Positions 10,116 through 22,100 of a stretch of 64,000 nt of DNA are shown here, piece after piece. The notes under the pieces were generated by a model. It had not been told where the DNA came from. It made no database searches and was given only the letters and a program-made list of their open reading frames with translations. A program made the translations under genes and the position numbers. The stretch's first letter is position 1, and every line of letters starts with the position of its first letter. This stretch comes from Sphaerolaimus hirsutus (Eukaryota > Nematoda > Chromadorea > Monhysterida > Sphaerolaimidae), in contig OZ038452.1 of the NCBI GenBank assembly GCA_964036195.1, positions 27,663,785 through 27,727,784 on the forward strand. The letters run 5' to 3'.

Positions 10116-13100
10116 CTGAAACAAGTGAAAAGTGGCCATTTCACAGGCATCAAGAATAGGGATGAAAAACGTTTTTTTGTATCGAACCTGTTTTTTGTTG
10201 TTAAAGCCGTTAAAAAATAAAACAGTATCTTAAAAAGCTCCCAGATATGGTTCTGAGTCAACATATACAGGTAAATACATCAGACAAGTGGTAGTACTTT
10301 GTGATGTTTTTATTTATTTTCCAGCTATCGCTGGTTTTCACCTATATTCACCATAGAATGGATGTGGGCGCATGGGTAGGGTTCAAACGATATGTCGTAT
10401 CGAATATCGGATAGCGACCATTTTTTAATATCGAATATCGATATCGAAAATTTTGAAAAAATATCGAATATCGAATATCGATATCGAAAAGTCATATCGT
10501 TTGAACCCTACGCATGGGATAACATTATAATGGTGATTTCTGTCAAAAATGTCACTTAAGCACTTAGGGATGGCACTTTAGTCACACTCAAGTCACTTGA
10601 GTCACGTAAGTGAAAAAGGGTCCCCCAAAAGTACCAAGTGTGCGCCTGGGGCAGGCGGTCGGTGCTGCGCGTGTCCATGTGCATGGAGAATTTCTGCGGT
10701 CCGTTCATGCCTTCCAGACTGCCGAAGCCCTGCGAAATTCACTCGACCAATGAGGCAACTTTGAGAGGGAAAAATGATGTTTGATGATATTATATATTCA
10801 TCCCATGATGCGGCGAGTAAACTTTGATACGTAAATATTTGATTTGAAATTGATGTTCAATTGATTGATAGGTAATTGGATAAATGTGCATATTTATCAG
10901 ATGTAAAAATACGGTACACATTGAAAATGTGGAGTTAATATTCGACAAACCACGGTTTAATACTGCCTTGTCAATTCAAACTAATGAAAATGATCTCAAA
11001 ACGCAGTCTTATTTTCGGAATTTTCTATTTTGTAAAACATTACCTGCAAGGGCACTTTGCTGCTGCCGGTGACAAACTGCAGGAAATTGGCCAGTTCCCG
11101 CTGATCGAAAGTTCTCAGCGCGCGCCAAAACCAAACTATTTGCGGAGACTGCCGCGAGTAGCCTGCAGCGAATTACATTTAATTTGACGTTTTGTGAAAT
11201 ATATTCAATTTTCGGTTCGGAAGTAGTGGTGGATTGTCGCCTATCGAGTGAATTCAAGTTTCCAATAGGATTTTTGACAGGCATTTGAAACTTAATTTAT
11301 CACTTAACAAATCATTTATATGGCAGTAGTGCCCGGCAACTTAAAGCTCGTCAAAAAATTTCAAACCTGTCAAGATACACTTGCAACCTTCACAGGCTAC
11401 CAACTGAACACTCATTCGATTCAATACAACCCATCCAATGACCACAAGGCGCCAAACTCCGCCCACCTCTGTACTCGGTGTTCGCCTGCAAGTCGTCCAG
11501 GTCGATCTGCGGCAGCCCGCTGATGAGCAGCTCCAATTCCTGCTCGTCGAACATGGCGATCAGCGACTTGGGCACCACCTCGTAGAAGCCCTCCAGGAAA
11601 GCCGTCAGCTGTTCCCGGATGCCCACTGCGTGTGTGTTGTTTAAAGAAAGATTTTTCGCCGATTTAGATTTGATTTGATGTGGATAAATGCAGGTGGGGG
11701 AAGCATTTTGTAGAAAATTTTCTACAGCGATAGTTAGAATGTGACAGAAAAATAAGAAAGAACCACTGTGGTGAAGACATTTTACCACTACACCTTTACA
11801 GCTTATTTTTCACCTAGTATTTATTTCACACCTGGTGCATGTGAGTAATCGTTGGCACACAGCCAACGCGAACTACGCATGACCGGCACCTAACTCGAGT
11901 ACATCAAATTTCCAACCCAAACTAGAACTCACGCGTCATGGTCATCTGCGCGAGCAGCTGTACATATTCACTTTTGGTCTCCTCAGTGACCGCAATCTTG
12001 GCGCCATTTTCCTTCAACTCGTAAGTCCTTTGCACGCCAAATTCCTGTCTCTCAAGGACGAAAAAGGCGTCCAAGCCAAGTTCGTCCAGGGGGTGGCTCA
12101 AAGTGAAAAGCAGCGATTTGTAGTAGGCGGGGTCTTCCGCCTCTATGTCGCTCAGTTTGATCGGCTTGTTCAGAATGTGCTTGTAGAAGGCGCGGGTGAA
12201 GTAACAGTCCAAGTGCACGCCGTCGTAGATCGCTTTGGCTATCAGCCGACCCACGAACTGCGGGTTTTTTTATCTATCGAATTTTAAAAATTGAACTTTT
12301 GATTAAAGAAGTGAGTCCACTTGTAAAAGTCGATAAATCCTAAATTTCGTAAACAATAAGTTGGTAAGTCCATGCTGTAAACAGCAAAACGTCGATAAGT
12401 CCATGCTGTATCCAGCAAAAAGTCGATAAGTCCACTATTTTAGTCGGAGAAATGGCAAGAAATGTGCCAAGTCCATGTGGGACGCAGAAGTCGATAAGTG
12501 CTGGACTTATCGACTATTAGAAGTAGCTGCCTCAAATCAACCTTAAAATACTCCAGGTGCTCTGGGTTGATGTTGGACGATTTGTTGATCATGTAAGTAA
12601 TGCCATCGCCGCTGGTCGTGAACAGGGCGTAGTTGGGATTGAAAATCTCGCGTGTAATAATTTGGTACCATTCGCGCAGCAAACCGCCCGCATCCTGGCC
12701 TTCTTCGCCGTCGAAAATTATGTAGAATCTGCGTGGGGCGATTTTTTGAGATGTTGTGAAGAGCCACTGAAACAGTACACTGAAAAGCCACCCAAAAAAC
12801 GCCAACCCCCAAACAACAAAGCCCACCTGGAGCACCACTGGCTGGGTCTGAGTCTGTAGAGCTCCCTGAAGCTGTCCTGGAAGACCCTGTCCCTCCTCAG
12901 TCTGACGGTGCTCTCGGCGCGCGCCACCTGGGGGCAGTCCCACACCCTGCAAAATGTCCTGTAAAATGTCAAATGTCAAGCTAAGTGTCAAAAGTAATGT
13001 AAATTGCCCGCAAAATGGCAAACGTACGTTTGCCATTTTGCGGGCATTTTACATGACTTTTGACACTTTGCATGACATTTGACATTTTCCAGGGCATTTT

Positions 13101-16100
13101 ACAGGGTCCGGGATGGCCACCAGCTGGTGCATGCGGGCCGCGTGCGCCAGCAGCCGGTTGGCCCGTTTCAGAGTGGCGGCGAAGTGCTCCCGCTTCACGT
13201 CGAAGTCGACCACGCGGGGGTGCTGCATGAGCACCGAGAAGGCGCTGTGCTCGGCCGCGCCCCCGCCGCCCCACGCCCCGGGCTGAGGGGTTGGAACGGG
13301 TGTGGAGGGGGTGAGAGGGGTGTGGCATGGAGGTTGGATGGGACTACGGAAAGTTTCCGGTTCCAGTGAACTTGCGATGTGAATTATGTCGTTCAAAATA
13401 TAATGAACTTTGTAACATAAATGGGAATATGTTTACAATTTACATTTTTTACTGTACTCGGCGGACCGCATGATATACATATTCACATTACTGGAGTCCA
13501 TCGTGACATCATCGTAAACAAAACCAAAATTGTAAAAAAATCAATCAAAAGTAAAAATAGCTTTATTTTTTCGTGAAAGTGTCGCGTTTTTGTAATTATG
13601 CGGACATAAATTGCAAACGGGCCCAAGTTGGAGGTACCCTTGGATCGGAGAAGCCGGTGCGCTGGGCGTCGGCGGCGAAGACAAAGTTTGCGCGGTCCGA
13701 CTGCTGCGGCCCGTGCGCCCACTGGTGCTGTTGCTGCCGCAGCACGTGGTTCAGCACTGTCCGGTGCCGCTCTGCGAGCCGAGGGTGCACACAGCTTGGC
13801 AAAGACAGGTTCGGCACTGATCGGTACTAGTGGTGCCTACCCACTTTGCTGTGCACAGACCATATCGACAAAAAAAAAACTTGCCACGATAATTGTTCGA
13901 TGGCACTTCTTCAGCAAAAGGAAACAGTGGTCGATGAAGTTAATCAGGTATTGGGTGATATAAAAGTGCTAAGGCGCTGGCGCCTGGCAAACGTGCCAAA
14001 GCACAAAGCGCCAGACGCATATCCCATTTATAATTTCCTAAAAAGATCCCTCAAAAACGCCGATTGCCACCAAGAGCAAGTGAAAAGTTCATCTCACTTC
14101 AAATCTCCCTATACCAAAAAATACACATGAAAACAATTCGAGGCTATTCAGTAACCCAAAACAAAACTTCAACCCCCAAACGAACGCGCAAACTTCAACA
14201 ACAGCGTCATATTGGCGCTTAACTGGGCGGAGTCCTCGAGGGGCGTGGTCAGACTGGTGCTGCACCTGGGCGTAGGCGGCGCCGCCTCCCCCGCGCTCGT
14301 GTCCATCGGCCACATCGAAGCGGGCTGGGGGCTCCCCTTCTCCACGTCCATTACGACGTTTAGACGCAGCTGGAGGGGGGGGGGGTATTTGAAGGGTTAT
14401 GGTAGTTTGTGAGTGGAATGTTGATTTCGCTCAAACTAAAAATGAATTTAAGCACTCAATTTGTCGACCAAACGACTTCGCCAAGTGACCATATGTTCAT
14501 CAATTTTCGGCTTACTGAACATCACAACGTTACCGGTCGATTTGGGGGAGGGTGTTCAGCGGTACCCCACCCCCTACAAAAACCCTGGATAACTCCAGAA
14601 ACATAAACAAACAGCCTTCGCAGCCAATCTAGCTTCATTGGTCCTCCTGTTTGCAGGGTCCGAACTGGCGACCTCATTCGTCCCAGCCGCGGCTGCAGTC
14701 TCACTGGTCGCCGGCCGGGAAGCGTCCGTGTTTCCACTGTTTCCATTACCTTCGCTCGTGGATGGCGGCTGCGTGCTCGACGAATCTGCACTGGCCCCTG
14801 GTTGAGTTGTGGCTGACTGTGTTTCTGCTTGTGTTTCCTTCTGTGTTTCCGTTTGCGATGTTTCAGTGGCGGCACTTGTGGGCTCCTGTGTTTCCAATTG
14901 CTTTTTTGTACTTTCGGCTTCCTTTAGCGCTGCAGCTTGCTCCGCCTGTAATGAACAATGAAAATTTTTTGATTGGTCTCAGGTATCGCAGAATCAAATA
15001 TAAATCAAAATGTATCAAAATCAGCAGAATTTATCATATTTGCGTTATAAGTGAACTTAGAAGAGAACCATTGTACGTGAGACATTCCGAGACATTGCGC
15101 AAAAATGAAGCTGTAAAAAATTTTCGATCGAAGGGAATGTGGCGGCACGGTTTGGACAGATCGTGGTTAACTTTTCTGTAAATTACCAATTTTTAGCTGG
15201 TTTAGCACAAATGCGGATAAAAATGTGCTATCAAATTCATTATAAGTTGAGTACCCCACTTCGAATGCCCGCAGCGCGCAAACATTCGATACAATCAACA
15301 AAATCAGCATTAAATCGCAAACTGCCGACCTCCTTCACTTTTCTCAACTCCTCATCAGCCACGGAGTGTATCAAAAAGAATGCCTCAGCGCTGGGCTGCA
15401 CAACTCTAACTGCGCTTGCCTCGCTGTTCGCTTTGGTGAGCCGGGTCAAACAGTCGCTTAGAGTGGGCCAAAGCGATTGGATTTGCACATTCACTTGCGT
15501 CATGGGGCTGGGCGGCGGGGCGGCCGGCAACACCTGCGATTGATATTGATTGGTGAATGGCATTGGCGCGCGAGCAACACCCAGTGAAACTTTGAGCTAT
15601 GCATGCGAACGTTTTTGGATTTACCTATTTACAAATCCGGGAATAAAAATCTACCAGATGGAAACCTGTATAAGGAGAAAAACGGTAGGCCTGGGGCGAT
15701 TCTAAATTCTAAAATGATTCTAAATTCGTATGGCCGTCTTTTTCGCCCAAAAATAAGAATTTTCGAAGATAGTACCCGCATAAAAAAACGTTTGAACGCA
15801 AAACTCGTGTGTGCTGCGCCAACAAGTTCTGCTATTTTTCACAAAATGAAAATCGAAATAAAAGTGTCTGTGAATCTGCTCAGTGTGCTCACCTTGTTGA
15901 ATTCATTGGCGAGCTCTTTCAAATTGTAGAGCGCCTTGAGAAATCCCGCCTGTGCACCGCGGCTGCTCATCAGGGGGCCGGCGCTGGGCAGCTGTGATGG
16001 GAAAAAATCGACAGTTTTTTATTGCCAAAAATGTTGAATGTGAAACAAATGTTGGTTGAACTCGACTCCGCCTTTTTTTGTTAAAGCGTTTGAAACACAC

Positions 16101-19100
16101 CAAAAAGTAGTTTTTCAGAGTCTAATCTGAAAGTGAAAGTTTGCAAGGTTGAAAATGCAATTAGTGACAGCTCCATTTTTCATAAAAAAAACCCTGTTTC
16201 GCTCCCTACCAGCAGACAGGCACATTTCAATGGAGAATTAAATTGCGCGCTTTAGTATCTCGTTGGTGCGTTGGCACATAAAAACGCAAATACGTGCGGA
16301 TGCACACCAGTCCGCTCACACACTCACATTGAACTCGGTGCACTTTGCGGTGGCCAGGTGCTGGGTGCCCCTGTGGTGCCGTCTGGTGCCCCCACCGGCA
16401 TTGGCACCGGCTGCGGCTGGAGGGGGGCGGCGCGTCTGCGGCAGCACCACCGCGGCACCGAGGGGGTTGTAGCGGTCGGTCACCGAGCGGGCGCCCGTCG
16501 CCGCTGATGCGGACATGACTCGCTCGTGCGGCGCCAGCGAGGGGGCCTGTGGGGGGGGGGGGTTCAGTGAGTGGGTGTGGGGGTACGTTTTTGGCGTCGA
16601 GTAAAAGTAGAAAGTGTTGAAGTTTTGAGCAACAAATTTCTGATTTTGGCAAAAGCTGTAAGCTTTTTAGCACTTTTATCGAACAAAGCGTCACTTACTT
16701 GACAGACCCAGCAAAAATGACCCAAAAACAATAGCAACCTGTGTGGAAGTTGCTTGGCCGCCTGCCAACTCCGCGCCTGTCTGCTCGGTCGTTTGCTCAG
16801 GGCAGCCAATCGCAGCCAATTCGTTGTTGTAGGCATCCAGCTGGAAAATGATACAATGTAGAGTTGATTTTTTTTTGTTAAGTTTCAACGAACACAGGGC
16901 TCTGAATTGTTCCGCAAAGTCAGCAAAAATGCAATGACCACATCGCAGTGAACCCAGACTCAAAAATAAGATAATCCGAGTCCACTAAACCAATCACCTG
17001 CGCGGTCAGTTTCTCCGCGTGCGCCACTGCCGCCTGCACCAGCACAGAGAGCACTTTGTCTCTAAGCTCCGCCTTCTTCTGCCCGTCGTCGGCGCAGCAA
17101 GCGATGCACTTTGCGATGGCCAGCCGGCACTCGCGGCTGGACGAGTACCCGTCGCCCGATTTTAGGTTGAGCAGAACTTGGACCAGACCCAGCGCGATCG
17201 ACAGCCAATCGCACGCGGGCTGCGGAATTTGTGCGGATTTGGTATGCGGAAGAATTCAGCGTGGAAATGTTTGAAATGACCTACTCTACTTAACTTGAGG
17301 GTTGCATGCAAATCAATCCACACACGCACCCGCATTGTAAAAGCACTTGTTCACAATGTGACTGCGCACACTAGTTTTCACACGAAATTTTGAAAACTCG
17401 AATAGAACGCATTTGAGTTTTCTACAATGGCCCCACACACACTAGTTAACATCGACAACAAATGTCAACTGGTTCCTATCCCAATTCAAAACTTACGTTT
17501 GAACGTTGTTCGTCAGCTCGTCAGCAAGCTTTGAATCGGGTATGGAAATAGTTGGCATTTGGTGTCGATGTCAACTAGTGTGTGTGGGTCCAATGAGGTG
17601 GCCGTCAACTACAGTTGACGGAGATTTAAAATGACGCACTGTAGAAAACTCAAACATATTCAAAGCTCATTTATGAGTTTTCGAAATTTCATTCAAAGCT
17701 CATTTATAAGTGTGCGCAGGGCCAATAAATAGTGCAAAATTACATAAATAGTGCAAAATTTGCACTGCCTATGGCGGGAATCGAACCCGCGACTACTGCA
17801 AGACGCACGGGAGACGTCACAGATGGACAACAGTTGCAGCTGGAGCAATATTACAAAAAAACCCAAACAACAACACACCTCAACTTTTTCTGATTTATCG
17901 TTCTCCTCACTTCCCTTCTCCTTTTCCTTGTCTTTGTCCTTTTGCGCGCTTTTCTTTTTCGCATTTGCCGCGGCCGCGGCGGCGCCCAGCACGAGCAAAA
18001 CGGAGTTTATCAGTTTGTGCGTCAACTCGGCCGATTCGATGAAGCTAGACTCTTGCAGGGCGAACACCAGTTGCGACACTGAAAATGGGGGGGGGGGTAT
18101 TTGGGTCGCGTGTCTCAAGACTATAATTTATACTAAAAAATTTTTTTGGCACGCATGCCAATTCGTCGAACACAGCGAGAATTAGAACAGTAAATTACGA
18201 ATGTTTATAGCTTCTGTGCAGAATGACTAATATTGAAAAATCTCTGAGATATTTACATTCGAGAACATACCAGAATATAAACACCTTCCCGGTCACGTCC
18301 GGCACCCATTTTTTGATTTTACTTCTCACATCCTATCCCCAGTTCTAGAGCGCCCCAGAGGCTGACACTTGGGGGAGATAATGGCGCAACCCCCCTCTAC
18401 TTTGCATGAATTTGGCGGGTCGCGGCGACCCCTCTCAGGGGGGTCGCCACGACCCGCCAAATTCATGCGAAGTAGAGGGGGGTTGCGCCAATATCTCCCC
18501 CAAGTGTCAGCCTCTGGGGCGCTCTAGAACTGGAGATAGGGTGTCACAAGTAAAATCAAAAATAGGGTGCCGGACGTGACCGGGAAGGTGTTTATAAGCA
18601 GAAGTTTTTATTTCCCCCCATTATTTTTCAGAGATCTAATTACCGTATTTCCTCGAAATACCCCCCTCATTTGACCCCCCTCTCGAGACCACTATGAAAC
18701 AATCACCCCCCCCTCGAAATACCCCCCCCCCCAAATTGAGTGTAAAGGGAACGTACATGACAATAACTGTAGTTTGTGTTCAGTGTACTGCAGAACATAC
18801 GTTAAAACAATGTCGGTGTCACGTTAGAACAGTGTTCATACCATCTACATACTAATATTAGTCTACAGAACCTTATAAATGGCGGTTTTTGTTGCATTTT
18901 TCGACGTCTGCGTACGTTTCAGACGACAATTTCGTACTTGGTTTTCAAAAATTTTCTTGTGAAATAATAACCCCCCCCCCCTCGAAATAACCCCCCCCTC
19001 GTTTAACCCCCCCCCCCTCTCGGGACCACTATGAAACAATCACCCCCAGGGGGGGGGGGTATTTCGAGGAAATACGGTAGATGTAATATTGGGAGATCTT

Positions 19101-22100
19101 TGGAGATCTTCAAAATATCAGAAAACCTCTCAACAATAACTGTAATAGATAAAATTATATTTTCTTTTCGAGTGATTTTCTGAGATTAAATTCAATTATA
19201 TTTTCTAAAAAACGACCAACTTTTCATTGCTAATCATAGCATTCATTACACAGTTAATTTTCCAACAGGTTTCCGAACCCCGCACATCAACCAACCAGCC
19301 GAGCCATCAGCGGGAACAGCCGCATCGACGGAGGCGACCGGCTTTGCGGGAAAATCGACCTTGTCCGGGAGCAGCTGCACGGGCGGCCGGCAGTTCACAC
19401 GCCCGATGATCGCCCACCAGTTGTCGCCGTCGCTCGCGGCTGCCGTCGGCTGGAAAAGCGGCGCAAAATTGGTCGCAAATGGATGAAAAAGTGACACACT
19501 AGACTTGATAGGCGCACACTAGTTAAAAGGCAGAAATTTTGGAAACTGAAAAATCAGCTTTGAAAGCTTTAGAGTTTACTGGACTAAGGGGGTCGTCGAT
19601 TAGTCTTCATGGAGATCGATAATGGTTGATTTGGGAAAATCCATCTTGTTAAAAATAAGTTGTATCCGAAATTTCGACCGTAAACTAGTCTGTAGACCCA
19701 CATGGATAAACAAGCCTGAATTGCGAATTTTCTTAATGACATATTTTTACATATTTTTCAATCACATAATCACATATTTTTCAAGCCATTTATCAGGAAC
19801 CCAAAATCAAATTATGTTAATCACAACCTCACAAACACCCCCCCCCCACCAACCAGCACGAACTGTTGGGGGTGCGCCTTGGCCATGTGGTGGAGCACCT
19901 CGACAACATCGCCCAGCGCCTTGGCCGCCGCCAGGGGGTGCACCCGGACGCGGGGGGTGGCCGCGCCCTGCGCCTCCAGCAGCAGCACCGGCTCCCTGTG
20001 GCCCAGGTGCGTGTCCATGCACAGCCGGTCCGCCCAGCCCAGACGCACCTGCTTGCCTCCGCGCGTGTGGAACCTGGGGGGGGCACTGTGGAGTTCAGGG
20101 CGACTGTTTTGGGAGTGAATATGTTGGACGTAAAGTCAAAGACTAAGTGGACGTAAAATGTAAGTCGCTTTTTAATTCACGTTTTAAATGACACTCTTAA
20201 AATTGATTTCAACGTCAATTTATTTCAAAATCACATTTTTTTGTTTCAAAATCACATGAATACTTATGATTATTCATTGAAATTAATCCACATGGGGATA
20301 GACTTTCGATAAAATTTCAGTTGACAATTAACATCAATTGACGTCGCGTCAACTAGCGCCAATATGTCAACTCGAGCCCGGAACGCACCTTTCCTTGAGC
20401 AACTGTTCGTGGTCGACAGCGCCAGTCTTGGGTCTGTGCATGCGCTGGAGCAGTGCCAACGCGCTGGCAAGCACGAAGGCGCGGCTGGCCGGCTCCACTG
20501 ACAGCGCAGACAGGATCTTGTACACCCGCTCTAAGTGTGAAATTGATAGAATATTGCAAAAATAATCATAAATGTTAGCGAAATTTTCACAATTTGACAA
20601 TGGCCCTACACACTTCTGTGAAAACTGAAATAGCGACATGGCCGACATTCAACCTACTCTTATTGTATGCTATATGTGTTTCAGTTGTCAACTTTTCAAA
20701 TTCAAACTTTCATAAAATTAAATTCACATTTAAATTAAATTAAATCATTCAACCGTGTTGATAAATCTGCATTTGAAAAATTTCAGTTTTCCCACGAAGT
20801 CACTGTGAAAACTAGTGTGTGTAGGCACAATGGATGTCGCACCGTCAACCCAGACTTTTTCAAACACCCCTAATTATTTTTGAAACATAAAATGTTATTC
20901 AATTTAACATATTTGATGATATAACACCATAGCATTCGAAGATTTTCTGCTTAAAATTCAATAATCTATCATCTATCAATCCACGAATTTTCAACGCCAC
21001 AAACTGGTCCTACCAACCAGGCTCCCCCCGCAAACCACAAACTCCGCCCACTCAAACGCACGTTTGTTCACAGCCAGGGGGGACACGAGCAGCACGAGCA
21101 GGGCGCTGATGGCCTCCTTGTCGAGCAGCAGCTGGCCCGCGTTGGTGCCGCGCCGCTGCGAGAACTCCCCGCCGCCGGCGCGACCGCTTTCCCTGAACGA
21201 TTTTGCGCAATTGTAATTTTGACTTTGATGTATTGTCAGTAGAGTAAATGGTTAGGTAATTATTCCGACCTTTCCGACAATCTCTATCGACGCACGCATA
21301 AATACATTTGGCAGGGTTCAACCTGACTTGTGGATGTTGATAATAAGATCGGTAAGTAGATAAAAATGTTGGATAGTCGATAATAGTTACTTTTTTTAAA
21401 TCCCCCTCACAAAAGATAAATCCATAAGTAACGACACAAACAACCCCAGGCATACAACAATAAATTTTATCGAATATTAGTAAAGAAAACGCTGAAAAAT
21501 TTCATATCGATAAAATACGACGAAAAGCAACATTTCCTCGGGACCCCATCAAAAAGAGCCCTCGTGACAATCCCGCACCCTGTAAAGTAGAAAAGTCAAG
21601 TGTAAAATGTCATGCAAAACGTTATACAAATTTTGTCAATTGTCGTAAAAGGTCAATTATTGGAAGTTTCCATGCCATTCTTCACTCGACACTCCATATC
21701 ACAATGTGCGGGACCCCCCCCCCCCCCCCCGCAACTATCGCCTCACCTAACGTGCCTCATCTGGGAGGAATCGTACCTAAAGTGAGCGGCCGGCTGCAGG
21801 GAGGCGAGCTGGTGCTGCCGGAGCACCTGGCCGACGGCGTGGTGCTGGTGCGACGCGCGCAGCTGGTCGCGTCTGCGCAGCCGGTCCGCCTCCAGCCGCA
21901 TGTCCGCCGGCAGCACCTGCAGCACGCTGTCGTCCGCGTCCGCCAGCACCTGCGACGGGTAGGGGTAGGGTGCAACGGTGAGAAGTAGGGCGCAAATAGG
22001 GCGCCACTTTAAAAATGTTAGCGTGTGGAAGCGAGCGCGGAAGCAGAGTTGCCCTACGCGAATATGCACGATGGTGTATTATCTAAAATAGTTTTATAAA

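Noticed and set aside
12928..12946. Acceptor TTTTGCAG at 12947 for HECT exon 78
   Set aside because: Joined to exon 77 it gives the wrong frame; the CCCCCAG acceptor 19 bases downstream gives the [13 protein letters not shown] frame of the HECT domain.
16691..16738. Extension of HUWE1 exon 70 to a strong GTAAGT donor at about 16700
   Set aside because: It leaves phase 1, which shifts exon 71 out of the frame that carries the conserved [10 protein letters not shown] segment.
17751..17830. A functional tRNA gene (anticodon CCC)
   Set aside because: Only the T-arm and a possible anticodon arm can be folded; there is no D-arm or acceptor stem, and the tail matches another dispersed copy.
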